A DNA stretch of 33,686 nt, from positions 1-33,686 of the forward strand of contig CAJYRU010000247.1 of the NCBI GenBank assembly GCA_913777295.1, in the 5' to 3' direction. A program made the translations under genes and the position numbers. Shown here piece by piece: positions 27,155-33,686 of the stretch. The notes below the pieces were generated by a model that was given only the letters and a program-made list of their open reading frames with translations, did not search any database and was not told the DNA's origin. Within the stretch, counting starts at the first letter, position 1. Each line of letters opens with the position of its first letter. This DNA comes from an uncultured Sphingomonas sp. GTDB taxonomy: Bacteria > Pseudomonadota > Alphaproteobacteria > Sphingomonadales > Sphingomonadaceae.

Positions 27155-28558
27155 CTATCGGATCGATGCAGGGACAGCCAATGTCGCGATCGTCCCGCCG
27201 CCCTCCGCTTCGCCAAGCGACACGGTCCCGCCGTGCAGGTCGGCGAATGTCTGCACGATACTCAGTCCCAGTCCGACGCCGCCGGTTTCTCGGCTGCGCG
27301 AAGCGTCGCCACGTTCGAACGGACGCAACAGTCGCGTACGATCGCCTGGCGGTATTCCGGGACCCGCGTCGATCACGCGGACGATGGCGGTGTCGTCTTC
27401 GTTCGCGACCTCGACCCGGCCGCCGCCGGCATAGTCTTCGGCATTGCGAACGAGATTTTCGACCGCGCGGCGAAAGGCCGGCTCGACTGCGATCGCCGTG
27501 ACCTCCGGTCCGTCCATCAAACACATGGTAGGCAGGTCGGCCACGACCTCCGCCACCATCGTCCGGACCTGCACCGGATGGCGTGTCGCATTGGCGGTGC
27601 GGGCATAATCCAGGACATCGGCGATCATCGCGCCCATACGGTCGGCGTCGGCGGCCATGCGGGCGCGCTGCGGCTCCGGCACCGCTTCGATCCGCAGCTT
27701 CAGGCTGGTCAGCGGAGTGCGCAGGTCGTGCGCGACAGCGGTCAACATGCGCATCCGTTCATCGGTTTCGGCGGATAGGCGCGCGCGCAGATGAAGGATC
27801 GCGCGCGCGGCGTCCTGCAATTCGCGCGGCCCTTGCGCCTGCGGTGGATCGCGGCCGTCGTCGATCGCCGACGCCAAGGCGCGGAACGGTCGGGTGAGGC
27901 GCCGGGCGAACAGCCAGACGAGCGGCGCCAGCACCGCAAGGCTGGCGACGAGCGCGACCAGCACCTTCAGGCGCCATCCGCCAAAGATCGGCGACTGTGG
28001 TGTGACGGTCAGCCATCGGCCATCCGCCAGACGCACGCTGGCGGCAAAGGCGGGTTGCGGCAACGTGAGCAGGACCTTGCCGATCAGCAAATCCGGCATG
28101 CCTGCAGGAACGATCCGCATGGGCAGCACGCCCCCCTGGCGGCGGATGACGACCGATCCGACGGGCGGGGTGCCGCCCGGCCACAGCATCTTGCCGGCCG
28201 CGTCGCCCTTGCCCCGCGCCGAGAAGACGACGACGCCGTCACCGCGGGTCGGACGGGTGCTCCGATCGAGCCAGGCGACCCGTACGTCCGCGATGGGACG
28301 GCCGATTGCCTGCGCCAGAACCGGCTGGAGCAGCGTGGCCGGCGTCCCGTCGGGCGGCCTTCCGATCGTGCGGGCCAGACCGGCATTCGTGCCGCGCAGC
28401 GCCGCGACGGCATCGGCAACGGTCATGCGCACGGCGGGTGGATCGGGCATCAACAGGACGATGCTGGCCGTTATCGCAACGCTGAGCACGGCGATCGCGA
28501 CGCTGAACCCGCCGATCGCAGTCAGGGCGCTCGGCCGCCGCCAGACGCTGCGTATCAT
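27155..28558 (-). CDS. Sensor histidine kinase
   Basis: 'MLTAVAHDLRTPLTSLKLRIEAV' (H-box), 'LVRNAEDYA' (N-box), 'DAGPGIPPGDRTRLLRPFERG', 'GGVGLGLSIVQTFADLHGG'; two TM segments. Confidence 0.95.
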   Translation of the reverse strand: MIRSVWRRPSALTAIGGFSVAIAVLSVAITASIVLLMPDPPAVRMTVADAVAALRGTNAGLARTIGRPPDGTPATLLQPVLAQAIGRPIADVRVAWLDRSTRPTRGDGVVVFSARGKGDAAGKMLWPGGTPPVGSVVIRRQGGVLPMRIVPAGMPDLLIGKVLLTLPQPAFAASVRLADGRWLTVTPQSPIFGGWRLKVLVALVASLAVLAPLVWLFARRLTRPFRALASAIDDGRDPPQAQGPRELQDAARAILHLRARLSAETDERMRMLTAVAHDLRTPLTSLKLRIEAVPEPQRARMAADADRMGAMIADVLDYARTANATRHPVQVRTMVAEVVADLPTMCLMDGPEVTAIAVEPAFRRAVENLVRNAEDYAGGGRVEVANEDDTAIVRVIDAGPGIPPGDRTRLLRPFERGDASRSRETGGVGLGLSIVQTFADLHGGTVSLGEAEGGGTIATLAVPASIR

Positions 28559-29271
28559 GCCGGTCGCACCGCGGGCAGAAAGCGATAGCCCGCCCCGCGA
28601 ACGGTTTCGATCAGCGGGGCAGTGTCACCTTCCGCCAGCTTGCGGCGCAACCGGCTGACGGCGATGTCGATCGCCCGATCGTAGGACGCCGCATCGAGAC
28701 CCCGTGCGACGTTCAGCAATGTGTCCCGGCTGAGCACCCGTCCGGGGCGCCGCACGAAAGCAGCCAGCAGCGCATGTTCGCCTTCGCTCAGCAGCAACGG
28801 GCGCCCGTGCGGATCGCGCAGGCGTCGTTCGTCGGGGCTGAACCACCAGCCGGCAAACGCGACCGCATCGCCCTGTACCGTTGCAGTCTCCATGCGCGGC
28901 CGCCGCAGCAACGCCCGTACGCGCGCCAGCAGTTCGCGCGGCTCGAACGGCTTGGCTAGGTAATCCCATGCCCCGACCTCCAGCCCGACGACGCGATCGG
29001 TGACGCCATCGAGCGCGCTCAGCATCAGGATCGGCGTGCCGGTCGGCGCCAGGCGACGGCATAGGGACAGCCCATCCTCCCCTGGCATCATCACGTCGAT
29101 CACGAGCAGGTCGGCCGGTGCCTCGGCCAGCAATTGGCCACAGGCGACGGCACCGCTGGCGGTGCGGACTGTATAGCCATGATCGCCGAGATACTCGGCC
29201 AGGGCGTCGCGGATGCTGGTGTCGTCGTCCACCACGACGATGCGGTCTCGGGAAGGGGTAGCGCTGTGCAT
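28555..29271 (-). CDS. OmpR/PhoB-family response regulator
   Basis: 'RIVVVDDDTSIRDALAEYLGDHGY', 'LLVIDVMMPGEDGLSL', 'DYLAKPFEPRELLARVRALLRR', winged helix 'SRDTLLNVARGLDAASYDRAIDIAVSRLRRKL'. ORF can start at 29289. Confidence 0.95.
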   Translation of the reverse strand: MHSATPSRDRIVVVDDDTSIRDALAEYLGDHGYTVRTASGAVACGQLLAEAPADLLVIDVMMPGEDGLSLCRRLAPTGTPILMLSALDGVTDRVVGLEVGAWDYLAKPFEPRELLARVRALLRRPRMETATVQGDAVAFAGWWFSPDERRLRDPHGRPLLLSEGEHALLAAFVRRPGRVLSRDTLLNVARGLDAASYDRAIDIAVSRLRRKLAEGDTAPLIETVRGAGYRFLPAVRPA

Positions 29272-29291
29272 CGCATCTGCCGATAGCACGG

Positions 29292-29309
29292 CTTTGTAGC
29301 ATCTTTGTA
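29292..29309. promoter_or_regulatory. Direct heptamer repeat with 11-bp periodicity (candidate response-regulator box)
   Basis: CTTTGTA (29292-29298) gcat CTTTGTA (29303-29309) between the divergent response regulator and secreted-protein/TBDR operon. Confidence 0.5.
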
Positions 29310-29388
29310 TCTGGCACCGTCACCAACGCGGCATCGTCCCGCTACCTCGATCTGCTCTCCTGACCCTCGCTTCAATCTGGAGAGCCCT

Positions 29389-29760
29389 ATGATCACGACC
29401 ATCCTTCTCGCCATGGCCTCACCCGCCGCGGCCCCCGTACCGGCGCCGACGTGCGCATCGCCCCAGTCGGCCGATCGTGTCGCCGGACGCTGGGTCGGCA
29501 CGTTCGCAGGGGCCGACTGGACGTTCGAACTGACCCGCGATGCAAAGGGGTGGTCGGGACGCTACCAGTCGTCGAGGGCGCCGGTCTGGCGAGCGCTCGA
29601 GGCGGTGTCGGTGACGGCGGGCTGCGCGACGTTCAGCCTGAAGTCCGAACCCCGCGTCACCTTTGCCGTGGCGCTGGATGATGGCGGTACGGCGCTGACG
29701 GGCGATGCGCACATCGCAGGCCTCGCAACGCTGCCATTCGCGGCGAAGCGGACCTCGTGA
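29389..29760 (+). CDS. Small secreted/periplasmic protein of unknown function
   Basis: ATG 29389 preceded by ggagag; N-terminal signal-like 'MITTILLAMASPAAAPVPAP'; 'VAGRWVGTFAGADWTFELTRDAKGWSGRY'. Confidence 0.75.
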   Translation: MITTILLAMASPAAAPVPAPTCASPQSADRVAGRWVGTFAGADWTFELTRDAKGWSGRYQSSRAPVWRALEAVSVTAGCATFSLKSEPRVTFAVALDDGGTALTGDAHIAGLATLPFAAKRTS

Positions 29761-29764
29761 CGCA

Positions 29765-32182
29765 GTGACGACGATCATCGGCATAGGCCTGCTCGCGGCA
29801 ACCCAGGTGGCGCCCCCCGAGCCTGCCCCTGCCCCGCCGCCCGCCATTCAATTCCGCGGATCGGACGGCCAGCCGCTACCCGAGGACGTCCAGCGAAAGC
29901 TGCGCGAGCAGTACAAGGACGCACCGCCCCCGACACGGCCCGCGAGCGCGTCCGGCGACATCGTCGTCAACGGGCGGCCGCCGCGTGGGTCGGTCATCGG
30001 CGACATCAAGCCCGAACGCACGCTTTCGGCGCTCGACATCCGATCCTATGGCACAGCGACGGTATCCGAGCTGATACAGGCGCTCGGCGCGCAGGTGTCG
30101 AGCGGGCGCAATGACGCTTCGGCCGATCCGATCGTCCTGCTGAACGGTCGCCGCGTATCGAGCTTTGCCGAAATCGCCCGGCTTCCCACCGAGGCGATCG
30201 AGCGAACCGAGATTCTGCCCGAAGAGGTTGCGTTGAAATACGGCTATCCGGCCGATCGCAAGGTGGTGAACGTCGTCGCCTTCGAACGCTTTACCTCGCG
30301 GATCGTCCAGGGGAGCCTCGCCGGCCCGACCGCGGGGGGACAGTCGACGATCGCGGGCGGCGGCGGCTATCTGCGCATCCACGGCGATACGCGCACGATG
30401 CTCGACGCCGATGTCAGCCGGTCGAGCGCGCTGCTGGAAAGCGCGCGCGACGTGCGGCAGCCGGGCGGCGATCCGACGCTGGGCGACGATCGCACGCTGT
30501 TGCCTGGGACCCGTCGCCTCACCCTGAACGCGACCGTCGCGGCCAACCCGATCGCCGACGTGGCGGCAACGCTCAACGGACGGGTCGAGACCAGCAAGAC
30601 CAAGGCGCTGGTCGGGCTGGGACCGGATGGCGTGCTGCGCCGCGACGTCGACAGCGCGACGCTGCATCTCGGCACGACGATCGCCGGGCGGCTGCGACAG
30701 TGGCAGTGGACCGCGACCGGCAACCTCGACCGCACCACGAACGACAGCACGACCGACACGGGCATTCCCGCCACCCCGCGCAACCTTGCACGTTTCGCCA
30801 CCCTGACGGCCAACGCCGATCTGCTGGCCAGCGGATCCCCCTTCACCCTGCCTGCCGGGGCCGCATCGCTCAGCCTGCGATCGGGCGTCACGACGCGCGA
30901 CGTCAGCAGCCGATCCCAACTGGGCACGCTGACGCGGGTCGGATCGCTGCAGCGGGACACCGCCAGTGTCCAAGCCACCATCGACCTGCCGATCGCAGGG
31001 GCGGCGACCTCGTCACTCGCGTCGATCGGCGCGCTGTCGGCCAACGCGACCGTCGCCGCGGAACGCCTGTCGGACGTCGGCACGTTGTGGACCCTGGGCT
31101 ATGGCCTGCACTGGACGCCTCTGCCAGCGCTATCGCTGCTCGTATCGGTCAGCGACACGCGATCGGCCCCGACGGTCGAGCAGCTAGGCGCGCCGCTGAT
31201 CGTCGTACCCAACGTCCGCACCTTCGATGCGCGCCGCGGGGAAACGGTCGATATCACGCGCAGCTTCGGCGGCAATCCGGGGCTTCGCGCCGACGATCGC
31301 CACGTCTTCACCGCAGGCGCGACGTTCAAGCCGATGGCCGGGACGGATCTGGTCTTCACGCTCGACTACATCCGCACGCGGATCGACGATCCGATCGCCG
31401 CCTTCCCCATCGCGTTGCGGCAGGTCGAGGATGCGTTCCCGGATCGCTTCACCCGCGACACGACGGGTCGCCTGCAGCGCATCGACGCGTCGCCGGTCAA
31501 CTTCGCACGATCGAATCAGCAGCAGATCCGCTGGGGCCTGAGCTTCATGCGGCCGCTCGGCCCGGTGCCGCCCGGTCTTCAGAACGCCAACGTGCGCGTG
31601 TTCTCGAGCCTCGACGAGGCCAAGCGCCGCCTGCCGCCGGGCGCGCGCCTGGAGACGGTGGAGGCCGGCAGCCCTGCCGCCCGACGGGTCGAAAACCTTA
31701 CGAGCCGGCTGATGCTGTCGCTGCAACACAGTTGGCGCGTCGAGGACAGCGTATCGCTGCGCGCAGGCGGGCCGGTCCTGAACCTGCTCGACGGGGCTGC
31801 GCTGGACACGCGCGGCGGTCGCCCCCGGCACGAGGTCGAGTTCCAGGCCAGCGCCTTCAAACGCGGCCTGGGCGCCCGCGTCACTGCGACATGGCAGAGC
31901 GGGACGTCGATCCGCGGTGTGGGTGCGCTGGCGGGCGATCTGGACTTCGGCGCCCTGGCGACGATCAACCTCGCGCTGTTCGCCAACGTCGGCGACCATC
32001 TGGGACGAACGAAGGCGCCCGCCTGGCTCAAGGGTACGCGCATGACGTTGGGCGTGACCAACGTCCTCGACACACGCCAGACCGTGCGCGACGACTTGGG
32101 TTCCACGCCGTTGATCTACCAGAATGCCTATCTCAACCCGCTGGGCCGGACGGTTGCTTTCGGGTTGCGAAAGGTGCTGTAG
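29765..32182 (+). CDS. TonB-dependent receptor-like outer-membrane protein
   Basis: GTG at 29765, 4 bp after the upstream stop. Plug-like 'TVSELIQALGAQVSSGRNDASADPIVLLNGRRVSSFAEIARLPTEAIERTEILPEEVALKYGYPADRKVVNVVAFERF'; C-term 'NPLGRTVAFGLRKVL'. Confidence 0.88.
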   Translation: MTTIIGIGLLAATQVAPPEPAPAPPPAIQFRGSDGQPLPEDVQRKLREQYKDAPPPTRPASASGDIVVNGRPPRGSVIGDIKPERTLSALDIRSYGTATVSELIQALGAQVSSGRNDASADPIVLLNGRRVSSFAEIARLPTEAIERTEILPEEVALKYGYPADRKVVNVVAFERFTSRIVQGSLAGPTAGGQSTIAGGGGYLRIHGDTRTMLDADVSRSSALLESARDVRQPGGDPTLGDDRTLLPGTRRLTLNATVAANPIADVAATLNGRVETSKTKALVGLGPDGVLRRDVDSATLHLGTTIAGRLRQWQWTATGNLDRTTNDSTTDTGIPATPRNLARFATLTANADLLASGSPFTLPAGAASLSLRSGVTTRDVSSRSQLGTLTRVGSLQRDTASVQATIDLPIAGAATSSLASIGALSANATVAAERLSDVGTLWTLGYGLHWTPLPALSLLVSVSDTRSAPTVEQLGAPLIVVPNVRTFDARRGETVDITRSFGGNPGLRADDRHVFTAGATFKPMAGTDLVFTLDYIRTRIDDPIAAFPIALRQVEDAFPDRFTRDTTGRLQRIDASPVNFARSNQQQIRWGLSFMRPLGPVPPGLQNANVRVFSSLDEAKRRLPPGARLETVEAGSPAARRVENLTSRLMLSLQHSWRVEDSVSLRAGGPVLNLLDGAALDTRGGRPRHEVEFQASAFKRGLGARVTATWQSGTSIRGVGALAGDLDFGALATINLALFANVGDHLGRTKAPAWLKGTRMTLGVTNVLDTRQTVRDDLGSTPLIYQNAYLNPLGRTVAFGLRKVL

Positions 32183-32381
32183 CGTCGGCAGGCGGACGAA
32201 CATCTGCCCGGACATTCAAACGGCCGTCCCCGCCTCCCAACTTCGGACATTCGTTCCTCGGTGCGTGAGCCGGCCCCCGTTTCGCCCGGACATATTCGGG
32301 CATAGGAAGGAGGCTTGGTGCTATCCCGGAGCGTAGGCTTATGTCCCTGTCGAAGATCATCAGCGACGACGGTCGTCGCCG

Positions 32382-32696
32382 TCACGACGGCATCTGTTCG
32401 GCGGTCACCGTGCCGGCGACGCTGCGCATTTTCGCCAGTCGCTCGGCCCTGACGGACTGTTCAGCATCGCGGAGTGCACGGACAATCGCGTCGGCATCGG
32501 CGGCCGGGACTCGCGCCCGTACCAGATAATCGACTTGGCAGAGTGCGTCGCCGCTGCACAGCACCAGCGCCCACGCGTCGCCGCGCGGCTCGAACAGTGC
32601 CCGCCCGCCCATCGGCCCCTGCATCAAGTCGGCGACATCGGTCCTGCCGTTCAGATTACGCGCATCGAGGAATAAGCCGATGCCGCCCGCCGTCTT
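32382..32696 (-). pseudogene. N-terminally truncated gene fragment; resembles small 'copper uptake system-associated' proteins
   Basis: 'VADLMQGPMGGRALFEPRGDAWALVLCSGDALCQVDYLVRARVPAADADAIVRALRDAEQSVRAERLAKMRSVAGTVTAE'; frame runs to a stop at 32697-32699 without a good start. Family name is from memory. Confidence 0.45.
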
Positions 32697-32833
32697 TCAT
32701 CCAGGTGAAGGCTGCCGATGACCAGGATGTTCTGCGCTTCCGCAACGCCTCCGCGCGACCATCTCGGCCGTCATGAGTGATGTGAAAGCTACCCCACCAA
32801 GCGTTGCTCAAGGGGTCGTTTGATTTAGCTCTT

Positions 32834-32847
32834 ACCAATCGATTGGT
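32834..32847. promoter_or_regulatory. 14-bp perfect palindrome ACCAATCGATTGGT
   Basis: accaatc|gattggt just 3' of the kinase stop at 32856; operator-like rather than terminator-like (no loop). Confidence 0.4.
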
Positions 32848-32855
32848 TGGATAAC

Positions 32856-33686
32856 TCAGCGGCGAACGTCGGCCGGTGCTGCCGAAAAGGCGGCGACATC
32901 GGCGGCGGACGCGCGGCTGTGGTCGGCGGGCGTCCCGTGTTTCAGCGCTGCAAGCACAAGGCCGGTCGATGCCGCCGCGACCGCACCGTCGTCCAGCCCA
33001 GCCAAGACCCCGGCCGCAAAGGCGTCGCCGGTTCCGATCCGGTCGACGATCGCGCTCATCGTCACCGCATCGGTTTGATGCCAACCCCCGCGCTGGTCGA
33101 TACGTGCCGACAGGGGACGGATATCGGCACCGACAACCCGGCGTTCGGTCGAGGCGATGCTCTGCAGCACCGGAAACCGGGCAGAGGCCGCCTCGGCTGT
33201 ACCACCGTCGTGCGGTTCGTTCAGCAGGAGGGCGATGTCGCGATGATTGCCGATCAGCCGGTCGGCCTGCGCAACATGTTCGATCAGGATCGGTGCAGGG
33301 TCGGCGCACCATCGCGCCCACATGCTCGCGCGGAAATTGCCGTCGAACGACACGCGCACCCCGGCAGTACGTGCCGCTGCGATCACGTGCAGCGACAGCG
33401 CGGCCGCTCCCGGCCCGATCTCGGGGATGATCCTCGACAGGTGCAGCCATGCCACACTATCGAGCAGCCGGGGCCAGTCATAGGCATCGGGCGCAGCGGC
33501 CGCGGACACGCTGTCCAGCCGGCCATAGGTGATATGCGCGCCGCGAGGGCCACTGGGCGGCGAGAAATAATAGAGGCCGAGGCGTCCGTCCGCGCGCCGG
33601 ACCCCGCCGGTATCGACGCCCGCCGCGCGGATGGACTCCAGCGCGGCATCGCCGACCGGACCATGCGGCAGGGTCGTCACGACTGC
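32856..33686 (-). CDS. PfkB-family sugar kinase, likely 2-keto-3-deoxygluconate kinase (N-terminus beyond window)
   Basis: 'VTTLPHGPVGDAALESIRAAGVDTGGVRRADGRLGLYYF', 'RVSFDGNFRASMW', 'VDRIGTGDAFAAGVLAGL' (PfkB signature 2). Confidence 0.88.
   Translation of the reverse strand, partial: AVVTTLPHGPVGDAALESIRAAGVDTGGVRRADGRLGLYYFSPPSGPRGAHITYGRLDSVSAAAAPDAYDWPRLLDSVAWLHLSRIIPEIGPGAAALSLHVIAAARTAGVRVSFDGNFRASMWARWCADPAPILIEHVAQADRLIGNHRDIALLLNEPHDGGTAEAASARFPVLQSIASTERRVVGADIRPLSARIDQRGGWHQTDAVTMSAIVDRIGTGDAFAAGVLAGLDDGAVAAASTGLVLAALKHGTPADHSRASAADVAAFSAAPADVRR

Noticed and set aside
30700-32268. 522-aa plus-strand ORF in an alternate frame of the second TBDR
   Set aside because: Arg/Pro/Ala-rich shadow frame; the TBDR frame has recognisable plug and barrel features.
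1-33686. CRISPR arrays, defence systems, transposases, phage structural genes
   Set aside because: No regularly spaced repeats, Cas/restriction/toxin-antitoxin motifs or intact transposase found; only the integrase fragment.

Overview
GC-rich alphaproteobacterial chromosome segment; protein content and gene order look like a sphingomonad (inference). Left third (1-10144) is conserved housekeeping: the hflX 3' end, then a long minus-strand run mltB - RlpA-like/SPOR - D,D-carboxypeptidase - tmk - holB - metG - tatD - MBL hydrolase - aspartyl protease - mazG, many joined by ATGA overlaps, and a complete tRNA-Ser(UGA) with encoded CCA. After the tRNA the sequence becomes accessory: a decayed tyrosine-integrase N-terminus, a sugar-type ABC transporter (ATPase, two permeases, binding lipoprotein) divergent from a large TonB-dependent receptor (TBDR) and a GT2 glycosyltransferase, an AT-rich scar with an NTF2/DUF4440-like gene remnant, two convergent class-C beta-lactamase-family serine hydrolases, a PadR regulator plus membrane-protein pair, a short M16 peptidase, a Na+/H+ antiporter that appears doubly disrupted, and a two-component system divergent from a small secreted protein plus TBDR. 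The right edge has a truncated gene fragment and a partial PfkB/2-keto-3-deoxygluconate kinase-like gene. No CRISPR array, rRNA or intact transposase was seen. The observations most worth follow-up are the tRNA-Ser island candidate, the ABC/TBDR locus with a perfect inverted repeat in its divergent promoter, the OmpR/PhoB-type direct repeat between the two-component and TBDR operons, the Asp-rich repetitive extension on MazG, and the doubly interrupted antiporter. I did not find a clearly unprecedented system.
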